A stretch of 20,117 nucleotides of DNA from an uncultured Rhizobiaceae group bacterium. Lineage in GTDB: Bacteria > Pseudomonadota > Alphaproteobacteria > Rhizobiales > Rhizobiaceae. Shown here one piece after another: positions 14,645 to 20,117 of this stretch. Under the pieces are notes generated by a model. That model was not told where the DNA came from. It worked only from the letters and a program-made list of their open reading frames with translations, and did not search any database. The number at the start of each line of letters is the position of its first letter. The stretch's first letter is position 1. The stretch covers positions 1 through 20,117 of the forward strand of contig CALLHT010000241.1 in the NCBI GenBank assembly GCA_938009335.1, read 5' to 3'. Position numbers and translations under genes: made by a program.

Positions 14645-15828
14645 CAAGTGTTCCTGATACGCGTTTCATAATCCCAACGGGGACTCGGGTCCGACTTTGT
14701 ACCATAACCAACCCGCGCAAACATCTGTAACGTTTCATTTTCTTGTATGTTCAGCACTGATCGAATCTCTTCATATTGTGGACGTACTTCCTCAAACTCC
14801 TGAAGAGCTTGCGACCATGGCTGCATTGCGATCCCTAACTCAGTTGCTTTGAGATTGATGCGCACATAACTGCGTCCTGCTTCAATCTGGTCCACCCGCG
14901 AGTTACCGGCGGTTTTCACGAACACAAATCCATTTGCCGTTTCAAACGGTGCCTTTACTGCACCAATTTGCTGTTGGAATGTGGATGAACTCGTGTCCAA
15001 AAATTCCTCCCGATTCATAAATCCAAGCGCGTCTACAACTTCAAAAAACGCACCGCCAAGATCAATACCATCAGGATTGGCTTCGATTTCTGCCTTGCCG
15101 ATACGGAATAAATCAACGCTTTCTTTCGCAGTGCGATAGGTCCTCAGTTCCGTGTCCATTGCATTCCACGCAATCGTTCGCAGCTTAGCGGTAGTCTGCG
15201 CATCTGTCGCTGAGCCTCCAGTAGCACCACTCGTTACCTGAGAAACAAGTTCAGCCATTTGGGCGTCACTTACGCTGCGATCCAATTCATATGGTTCTTT
15301 ATTCGAGCGGCGATCAAAGACCTGTGCAAAAAGCGGATCTGGGGTTACCTCAGATTTTGTTAATTTGATCTTAGCAACAGGACGCTCATCAAGCCGTTCT
15401 TCGCCCTCGCCTTCTGGGAACATTTCAATGTCAGCTTTCATGCCAGCTTGCTTTGCCGCCATATCCGCCAATTCAAGGAAGCAACCCAAGCCAACCGTTA
15501 TCTGACGATCGAATGGGTCAGTATGGGGCAGCCTGCGATCTAGATCGCAATATAGCGTCATTTCATTCTCTACACTCAAGTCAACAAGCCAAGGCTGGCG
15601 ATTGTGAGGATTGGGCGCGAGAATGGCATGCGATAAAATATATCGTCTTGGATCTGCTTCGGGCTTGATCCCTGCAGCGAGTCTCCAGGGTTCAAGTGCC
15701 TTGGTAGGAGTACGGCTGGCAGCCCACAGCCCTCCTGCAGATGCAGCGACAATAACGCCACCACCAAGAATTTTCATAAATTTGCGGCGCCCCTGATTTG
15801 CCGGCTGAGATGGCTTACTATTTTCCAT
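14644..15828 (-). CDS. Acg-family nitroreductase-like FMN protein, Tat-exported
   Basis: A 394-residue protein with a twin-arginine signal: GRRKFMK (Arg14-Arg15) followed by hydrophobic GGGVIVAASAGGLWAA, so it should be exported folded with its cofactor. The mature part matches the Acg branch of the nitroreductase superfamily: HAILAPNPHNRQPW (FMN-contacting region), CDLDRRLPHTDPFDRQ, and a C-terminal half with RSYVRINLKATELGIAMQPWSQ. Acg proteins are long two-lobed relatives of nitroreductases; the mycobacterial one is proposed to bind FMN rather than reduce substrates, so the activity here is open. AAAGGAG lies 8 bp before the ATG. It is the first gene of an operon with marR, driven by the promoter at 15861-15889 under two palindromic operators. 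Confidence 0.88.
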   Translation of the reverse strand: MENSKPSQPANQGRRKFMKILGGGVIVAASAGGLWAASRTPTKALEPWRLAAGIKPEADPRRYILSHAILAPNPHNRQPWLVDLSVENEMTLYCDLDRRLPHTDPFDRQITVGLGCFLELADMAAKQAGMKADIEMFPEGEGEERLDERPVAKIKLTKSEVTPDPLFAQVFDRRSNKEPYELDRSVSDAQMAELVSQVTSGATGGSATDAQTTAKLRTIAWNAMDTELRTYRTAKESVDLFRIGKAEIEANPDGIDLGGAFFEVVDALGFMNREEFLDTSSSTFQQQIGAVKAPFETANGFVFVKTAGNSRVDQIEAGRSYVRINLKATELGIAMQPWSQALQEFEEVRPQYEEIRSVLNIQENETLQMFARVGYGTKSDPSPRWDYETRIRNT

Positions 15829-15842
15829 TTCATGAACTCCTT

Positions 15843-15860
15843 TAGTTTAATATTAAACCA
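15843..15860. promoter_or_regulatory. Probable MarR operator 1, at the transcription start
   Basis: The core GTTTAATATTAAAC (15845-15858) is a perfect 14-bp palindrome; with flanks it reads TAGTTTAATATTAAACCA. It overlaps the predicted start point of the nitroreductase-marR operon and is centred 22 bp, about two helical turns, from operator 2. Its length and symmetry suit a MarR dimer. Confidence 0.7.
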
Positions 15861-15889
15861 TATATAGTTTATGATTAAACTAATTTCAA
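15861..15889 (-). promoter_or_regulatory. Promoter of the nitroreductase-marR operon
   Basis: On the minus strand TTGAAA (15884-15889, 5 of 6) and TATATA (15861-15866, 4 of 6) are separated by exactly 17 bp, placing the transcription start near 15854. The spacer is filled by operator 2 and the start site by operator 1, so repressor binding would block RNA polymerase. Confidence 0.6.
15865..15882. promoter_or_regulatory. Probable MarR operator 2, between -35 and -10
   Basis: TAGTTTATGATTAAACTA has perfect 7-bp arms (TAGTTTA/TAAACTA) around TGAT. It shares the GTTTA-N4-TAAAC pattern with operator 1 and occupies the spacer of the promoter. Confidence 0.7.
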
Positions 15890-15925
15890 GAAGGACACGG
15901 AATTTCGTCGGAAGATTAAGTTTTT

Positions 15926-16441
15926 CTATTCAAAAACAACGCGATGCGAGACTTCATCCCCGTTTGTGACCACCAGTTCGTCAAACCCAGCCATCTTCAA
16001 TAGATCGAAAAAATTCAATTGCTCGACATGCCCCAGCTTTTGAAACAAAGGAGAAGTCCGCGCGTCTGCAGTCATGGATGCGAGTAATCCTCGTAGGCGA
16101 AACAAGGTATCATAGCGCCCTTGCTCCGTTGCAACGATGATCAATTTCTCAGCATTCCCGCCTTTTGCAAACATATGATAGGTCGGTGGATATGGCTTCT
16201 TTTTCTGCAACTGATCAAGTTGGGTTACAAATCCAACACGCGACAGACGACTTACCCCCGGCAGTTGCGGCAATGGCGCTTGATACGACTCCTCTGAGGA
16301 TATTTCGGGATAATAATACCCGATGTGTTTTTCAGCCGCTGATGATCCTACAACACCTAGAGAACTCACGAATATCAAAGCAAGCAACGTAACAAAAAAG
16401 ACTATGTACCCGCTGCTATCTCCTCTTCTGTATCGCGTCAT
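15926..16441 (-). CDS. Exported protein of unknown function
   Basis: About 171 residues from the ATG at 16441, chosen because GGAGG (16449-16453) lies 7 bp upstream; a start 8 codons earlier is possible but unsupported. The N-terminus is basic (TRYRRGDSSG) followed by a hydrophobic stretch (YIVFFVTLLALIFVSSLGVVG) and SSAAEKH, a likely signal peptide or anchor, placing the rest in the periplasm. The mature part has GYYYPEISSEESY, then RLSRVGFV, FAKGGNAEKLIIVATEQGRYDTLFRLRGLLASM and FFDLLKMAGFDELVVTNGDEVSHRVVF, a compact alpha/beta pattern with no cysteines or obvious catalytic motif. I do not recognise the family with confidence. It is a single gene reading away from the DUF2339 remnant. Confidence 0.8.
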   Translation of the reverse strand: MTRYRRGDSSGYIVFFVTLLALIFVSSLGVVGSSAAEKHIGYYYPEISSEESYQAPLPQLPGVSRLSRVGFVTQLDQLQKKKPYPPTYHMFAKGGNAEKLIIVATEQGRYDTLFRLRGLLASMTADARTSPLFQKLGHVEQLNFFDLLKMAGFDELVVTNGDEVSHRVVFE

Positions 16442-16640
16442 CTCCAATCCTCCAATCATCGTCAAACTTGCCTTTGATATAGTGCATACATCTTTGCATC
16501 CATGTGCAATGTGACACCATCACAAATTTGCGCGAGCACCTCACGAATAAGAGACGAATATTGAACTCAAAATCGGTTTGACAGTCTCGCTTCGAACTGT
16601 GACTTCGCTCTTAGGGTCCATACTCAATAAGGAGATTATT

Positions 16641-16790
16641 TTGACAATCGTGAAGGTATTCTTGCTCGATATGGCCTCGCTGGAAGGACTATTGCGCGCA
16701 GCGTCATTCATCGGTTTAGGCATATCACTGATAGTAATTGGTCGTTTTTACCAAAGAATACTGTCGCGACACTCCGCACCAAAACAATAG
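16641..16790 (+). pseudogene. C-terminal remnant of a DUF2339 membrane protein, possibly still translated
   Basis: The frame encodes VKVFLLDMASLEGLLRAASFIGLGISLIVIGRFYQRIL, which matches the last transmembrane part of DUF2339 proteins (typically far longer, many-helix membrane proteins, with a Lys-X-Phe-Leu-X-Asp then Leu-Arg-X-X-Ser-Phe-X-X-Leu-Gly pattern before a terminal Tyr-Gln-Arg). The open frame extends back only to about 16578 and the upstream residues do not look like the family, so the rest is deleted. Unusually, AAGGAG (16629-16634) lies 6 bp before a TTG at 16641, which could start a 49-residue one-helix protein. It may be a decayed fragment or a small membrane protein born from it. 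Confidence 0.6.
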
Positions 16791-16821
16791 CACTTCAGGG
16801 CGCTATAATATTGAAATATAG

Positions 16822-16839
16822 TAATATTTTTAAATATTA
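16822..16839. repeat. AT-only palindrome upstream of the BLUF gene
   Basis: TAATATTT and AAATATTA form perfect 8-bp arms around TT, about 97 bp before the BLUF start codon. The surrounding 16810-16870 is very AT-rich. It could be a regulator or nucleoid-protein site, or simply low-complexity sequence. Confidence 0.3.
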
Positions 16840-16935
16840 AGCAGTTTTATTTACGTTAAGTAATATTCCCTCTTGTGATGTAACGTATTTGTGATACACT
16901 TTTTTGGTGTGTGATTGGGGTGAAATGGGTGAGCC

Positions 16936-17280
16936 ATGTATAGGCTTTTGTATCGGAGTCTTGCTGTCCGAAAATTGGACGAAGCAGAACTCCACGGAAT
17001 TGTAAATGCATGTGAAAGAAACAATAATGACCGGCTGATTACCGGACTGCTTTCGTATGACGGAACCCATTTCTTCCAGATGTTGGAGGGAAAGCGGGAA
17101 AACGTTACCAGCATCATGCATAGAATAGAAAGTGATGATCGTCACCGCAATATCAGGGTTTTAGGACAAAGGCCGGTAAGCGAGCGTGCTTATCTTTCAT
17201 GGGGTTTTCGCTGGGATCGCGGCCAATCGTTAGCTGAGCTGGAAGATGCAATGCGCTTTGACGGCGTAAATCCGTGGTGA
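16936..17280 (+). CDS. BLUF-domain blue-light sensor
   Basis: A 114-residue protein consisting of one BLUF (sensor of blue light using FAD) domain and a short tail. The residues of the flavin photocycle are all present: Tyr6 in YRLLYRS, Asn30 in the NNND stretch before ITGLL, and Gln48 in HFFQMLEG. Offsets between them equal those of the cyanobacterial Slr1694/PixD protein (Tyr8, Asn32, Gln50). DDRHRNIRVL and the final LSWGFRW, with a Trp in the semi-conserved region, also fit. It would bind FAD in the cytoplasm and signal through protein contacts, since no output domain is attached. The ribosome binding site is weak. It ends 52 bp before the DUF3422 gene on the same strand, a candidate partner. 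Confidence 0.93.
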   Translation: MYRLLYRSLAVRKLDEAELHGIVNACERNNNDRLITGLLSYDGTHFFQMLEGKRENVTSIMHRIESDDRHRNIRVLGQRPVSERAYLSWGFRWDRGQSLAELEDAMRFDGVNPW

Positions 17281-17332
17281 GGATACAAGCTCATAACTTG
17301 GGTTCTGTTCAAAACTGAAAACTGCGTTATGT

Positions 17333-18631
17333 ATGGCCAAGAAGTTTCTCTTAACCGAATCAACGCAAAGAACCATGCCAAACCACGACTGGAAGTTCCA
17401 TCCGGACAGAGATAGCCTGATTGCTGAGGCCCATGCTCGGCCATCGCAAAACATTTCTGCCCCATCGCAATTGCTGCAAGTCGCATTCAGGTGTTCGCAA
17501 GCAGTTAGAGAAGAATTCTTCTCCATCTTCGCCTCTTCCGCACCAGCAGATGTAAGGCATGTAACAGGTGAATTACATGGCGTTAGGGTAAAACTCGAGC
17601 GTCATACCGAATTCACATCATGCATCTTGTTTAGAGATATGAACAAAAAATACGATCTTGATTCTCTGGCAAGCTTCTTCCACGAACACTTTCCTACGGA
17701 AACACTTGAAACTCTTGTCCTGCTTCAAGTGGATATCGTTACGACAACGGCACAGATGTTGAAACTGCTGCCATTGACCGAGCGCATTTACGGCGGAAAA
17801 ATCAGAAACCAGATTGATGTGCGCTCAACCTTCAAACCAGATGAAACCGGCTGTGTGCGCTTTGTGGTTCACGGGCGCAAGCTAACCGGCGATGAACTTG
17901 GCCGACGCGTACAACGCCTCGTCGAAATGGAAACGTATCGCACCATGAGCTTACTTGGACTTTCCAAAGCACGCGAAGTCAGCTCACATCTCACAGAGTA
18001 CGAAGACGAACTTGATGCTTTGACACAATCTCTACGTGAAGAACAAAGTTCAACATCGCAGGATGATGAAGCGCTGTTTGAGAAACTCTCTGCACTTTCG
18101 GAAAAGAACAATATTCTGGCCTCTGAAATCCGGTACCGTTTTGCGGCAAGCCGCGCCTATTTTGCGCTGTTTGATCAACGCATCACATCGCTGGAAGAAG
18201 AAAAAGTTGGCGATGTTCAAACCATGAGCGGGTTTCTGCGCTCACGTCTTGAACCGGCAATCGCAACAATTGAAAGTACGGCCAAACGTCAGGAGACCTT
18301 GACCAACGATCTTTCCCGCGCGCTTACGTTGCTGCGAACTCGCATTGAACTAAACCTGACCAAAGGCAATCAGGCACTTTTGCAATCCATGGACCGCCGC
18401 CATGATCAGCAGTTGAAAATCTCGCGCACAGTAGAAGGCTTGTCGGTTGTTGCCATTACCTATTACGCGGTTGGGCTTATGTCTTATCTGCTGAAGGTGA
18501 TTGCAAAACAGCCGTGGATGCCCTTCTCCGAAACATTCCTTACTGCAGTTTCCGTCCCGTTTATTCTCGCCGTCGTGTGGTTTTCTCTTCATCGCATTAG
18601 AAACGCCTGGGAAGACAGCAAAAGCAAATAG
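17333..18631 (+). CDS. DUF3422 family membrane protein
   Basis: A 432-residue protein from ATG 17333; an in-frame ATG at 17375 gives 418 residues beginning MPNHDWKFHPDRDSLIAEAH, which suits the family start better, and neither has a clear ribosome binding site. The N-terminal HPDRDSLIAEAHARP is the DUF3422 hallmark. The middle (about 225-360) is largely helical and charged, likely coiled coil (LTEYEDELDALTQSLREEQ, LRTRIELNLTKGNQALLQSM). Two hydrophobic segments close the chain, about 367-390 (VVAITYYAVGLMSYLL) and 402-422 (TAVSVPFILAVVWFSL), so the large N-terminal part probably faces the cytoplasm. DUF3422 has no established function that I know of. It lies directly downstream of the BLUF sensor and may be cotranscribed. 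Confidence 0.9.
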   Translation: MAKKFLLTESTQRTMPNHDWKFHPDRDSLIAEAHARPSQNISAPSQLLQVAFRCSQAVREEFFSIFASSAPADVRHVTGELHGVRVKLERHTEFTSCILFRDMNKKYDLDSLASFFHEHFPTETLETLVLLQVDIVTTTAQMLKLLPLTERIYGGKIRNQIDVRSTFKPDETGCVRFVVHGRKLTGDELGRRVQRLVEMETYRTMSLLGLSKAREVSSHLTEYEDELDALTQSLREEQSSTSQDDEALFEKLSALSEKNNILASEIRYRFAASRAYFALFDQRITSLEEEKVGDVQTMSGFLRSRLEPAIATIESTAKRQETLTNDLSRALTLLRTRIELNLTKGNQALLQSMDRRHDQQLKISRTVEGLSVVAITYYAVGLMSYLLKVIAKQPWMPFSETFLTAVSVPFILAVVWFSLHRIRNAWEDSKSK

Positions 18632-18704
18632 AATTGTACACAGCACAAACACAGGATTTCCAATAAACGTGAACCTGCGTCATTTGTGAAATCCAAAACA
18701 AATC

Positions 18705-18728
18705 ACTATCTTGGAGTTGCAAGATAGT
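18705..18728 (+). terminator. Perfect 9-bp hairpin after the DUF3422 gene
   Basis: ACTATCTTG (18705-18713) pairs with CAAGATAGT (18720-18728) around the loop GAGTTG, 73 bp after the stop codon, followed by TTCCGGAAA rather than a long T-run. It is a likely weak terminator or mRNA 3' end structure. The palindrome TTTCCGGAAA (18728-18737) follows at once. Confidence 0.45.
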
Positions 18729-18787
18729 TTCCGGAAATATGGAAACGCGTTCGGTCTACTTCCCCCACAATCCACACCGAACAAAGA

Positions 18788-18826
18788 AAAACCCGCTGCA
18801 TTATCCCCGCAGCGGGTTTTCTTTTT
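18788..18826. terminator. Strong bidirectional intrinsic terminator
   Basis: A 12-bp stem pairs AAAACCCGCTGC (18788-18799) with GCAGCGGGTTTT (18809-18820), with a 9-nt loop. The plus strand continues TTTTCTTTTT, and the minus strand gives GGGTTTTTCTTT. It should stop both the BLUF/DUF3422 transcript and the convergent vWA gene, whose stop codon is 17-23 bp away. Confidence 0.92.
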
Positions 18827-18842
18827 GGGGCTCTCTTAATGC

Positions 18843-20117
18843 TTATTGTTTTAGAGGTTGTAACGCCGCTGCGGTTTTTGCGAGGCGAACCAGGTTGATG
18901 AACTCGGCACGATAGCCAAATGCATCCTCGCCCTTGCCCGATTGAGCCAGTGCAATCACATCGTCATAGGAATAAGAACCTGTATATTCGCCACCGCGCA
19001 ACATCTGACCAAAGGCCGCGACACTAGCCGCAAAACGATTGTCGTTTTTCGCAGCAACGGTTGAAGATACCTCATCTGATTTTGTAACCGGACGCGTAAT
19101 CAAGGTACTGGTGTCACTATCGGGTAATTTGTAGCGGATTTTCAAGAACCCGTACTCATTCGCATCTGCCGTTGGCTTTGCTTCCGTTTCATTGCTGTAT
19201 CGCAAGTCATCGACGAGCTGAGATTGAGAACCAACGGGCGTAATTTCATACAGCGCAGTCACCGTATGTCCGGCACCAATATCACCCGCATCAACTTTGT
19301 CATTGTTGAAATCTTCTCGTTTAAGCGACCGTGTCTCATACCCAATCAGACGGTATTCGCTCACCAATGCCGGGTTAAACTCGACCTGCAATTTCACGTC
19401 TTTAGCAATCGAGAAGAGTGTAGACCCTGCCTCTTCCACCAGCACTTTGCGCGCTTCGGAAAGCGTATCGATATAAGACGCATTGCCATTGCCGTTTTGC
19501 GCAAGCTTCTGCATCAGTTGATCATTGTAGTTTCCACGCCCAAAGCCGAGCACAGAAAGCGTCACACCAGTTTCGCGCTTACGCTCGATGTAGCTTTTCA
19601 ACTCTTCTGGATTGGAAATCCCCACATTAAAGTCACCATCCGTTGCCAGGATCACACGATTGATGCCTTCCTTTTTAAAGCTGGATTCCGCCAAAGTGTA
19701 GGCTTGGCGAATGCCTTCCGCACCTGCCGTAGAACCACCAGCAGCGAGATTGTCCAGTGCAGAGAGGATTTTGTTTTTATCCGCAGCCTTGGTCGGTTCA
19801 AGCGCAGTTCCCGCACTTCCCGCATAGGTGACAATCGACACTGTATCATCTGGTTTCAAAGTTGAAAGCAATAGTTTAAACGAGTTGCGCAAAAGCGGAA
19901 GCTTGTTCGGCGCATTCATTGAGCCGGACGTATCAATAAGGAACACCAGATTTGCGCTAGGCGCTTCCTCGCGCTGCAACTCATAGCCTTTAATGCCGAT
20001 GGACATGAGTTTTGTGCCCTCATTCCACGGCGTTGGCATGATCGATACATTCGCCTTAAACGGCTCGGATTTGTCCGCTGGCGCTTCGTAAGCGTAATCA
20101 AAATAGTTGATCATCTC
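18843..20117 (-). CDS. YfbK-like von Willebrand factor A protein, N-terminus outside the window
   Basis: About 425 C-terminal residues; the frame is open through the right edge (a Glu codon precedes the apparent first Met in EMINYFDY), so the signal sequence and N-terminal part are missing. It has the YfbK architecture: the vWF_A N-terminal module (MINYFDYAYEAP), a vWA domain with the metal-ion-dependent adhesion motif DTSGSMN, the downstream Thr in AGGST and Asp in LATDGDFNVG, then the DUF3520 C-terminal region (KDVKLQVEFNPALVSEYRLIGYE to the end). Such proteins are exported or membrane-linked and are thought to mediate metal-dependent protein contacts; the precise role is unknown. The gene is followed by the strong terminator at 18788-18826. 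Confidence 0.93.
   Translation of the reverse strand, partial: EMINYFDYAYEAPADKSEPFKANVSIMPTPWNEGTKLMSIGIKGYELQREEAPSANLVFLIDTSGSMNAPNKLPLLRNSFKLLLSTLKPDDTVSIVTYAGSAGTALEPTKAADKNKILSALDNLAAGGSTAGAEGIRQAYTLAESSFKKEGINRVILATDGDFNVGISNPEELKSYIERKRETGVTLSVLGFGRGNYNDQLMQKLAQNGNGNASYIDTLSEARKVLVEEAGSTLFSIAKDVKLQVEFNPALVSEYRLIGYETRSLKREDFNNDKVDAGDIGAGHTVTALYEITPVGSQSQLVDDLRYSNETEAKPTADANEYGFLKIRYKLPDSDTSTLITRPVTKSDEVSSTVAAKNDNRFAASVAAFGQMLRGGEYTGSYSYDDVIALAQSGKGEDAFGYRAEFINLVRLAKTAAALQPLKQ

Noticed and set aside
16837..17145. Minus-strand open frame overlapping the BLUF gene
   Set aside because: The plus strand encodes a clear BLUF domain with all key residues; the opposite frame has no family signature.
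19224..19865. 213-codon plus-strand open frame opposite the vWA gene
   Set aside because: Antisense to strongly conserved YfbK-like sequence and without recognisable domains or a convincing ribosome binding site.
1..20117. CRISPR arrays, tRNA, rRNA, complete insertion sequences
   Set aside because: No regularly spaced repeats, cloverleaf sequences, rRNA stretches or transposase genes were recognised; short RNA genes could be missed by eye.

Overview
The window looks like chromosomal DNA of an alphaproteobacterium, most likely from the Rhizobiales/Hyphomicrobiales. GC content is moderate and genes are tightly packed on both strands. The gene families seen (DUF3422, DUF3750, BLUF, an AsmA-like protein of about 1300 residues, CaiB-type CoA-transferase, Acg-type nitroreductase with MarR) are common in that group. 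No rRNA, tRNA, CRISPR array or complete insertion sequence was seen. Assignments come from reading motifs by eye, without database searches.

Layout. Bases 1-2572 (+): a family III CoA-transferase cut by the window edge, a small ArsC/Spx-like thioredoxin-fold protein, and a membrane fatty acid desaturase with its own promoter. Bases 2585-7962 (-): an FAD-linked D-lactate/glycolate-type dehydrogenase followed by a giant AsmA-like protein with a charged coiled-coil tail, probably one transcript. Bases 8155-9804 (+): a CLC chloride channel/transporter. Bases 9805-10080 hold no gene but contain two hairpins and a cluster of GATCGTG repeats. Bases 10081-10836 (-): a DUF3750 membrane-anchored protein. 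Bases 10981-11748 (+): a class II aldolase/adducin-family protein.

Bases 11944-14172 (+) encode the most unusual gene: one polypeptide with an M15 zinc endopeptidase, a GH108 muramidase with a peptidoglycan-binding module, an alpha/beta-hydrolase (esterase/lipase-like) domain, and a hydrophobic holin-like C-terminus. The C-terminal part has its own strong internal ribosome binding site and ATG, so the locus may make both a full-length multi-enzyme lysin and a separate 174-residue membrane protein. It resembles a phage-type lysis cassette compressed into one gene.

Bases 14183-15828 (-) are a two-gene operon: a Tat-exported Acg-family nitroreductase-like protein translationally coupled to a MarR repressor. 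Its promoter carries two 18-bp dyads 22 bp apart, one between -35 and -10 and one at the start site, a strong picture of autoregulation. Bases 15926-16441 (-) encode an exported protein of unknown function.

Bases 16641-16790 (+) are a C-terminal remnant of a DUF2339 membrane protein that still has a good ribosome binding site. Bases 16936-18631 (+) are a BLUF blue-light sensor followed by a DUF3422 membrane protein. A strong bidirectional terminator at 18788-18820 separates these from a YfbK-like von Willebrand factor A protein (-) that runs off the right edge.
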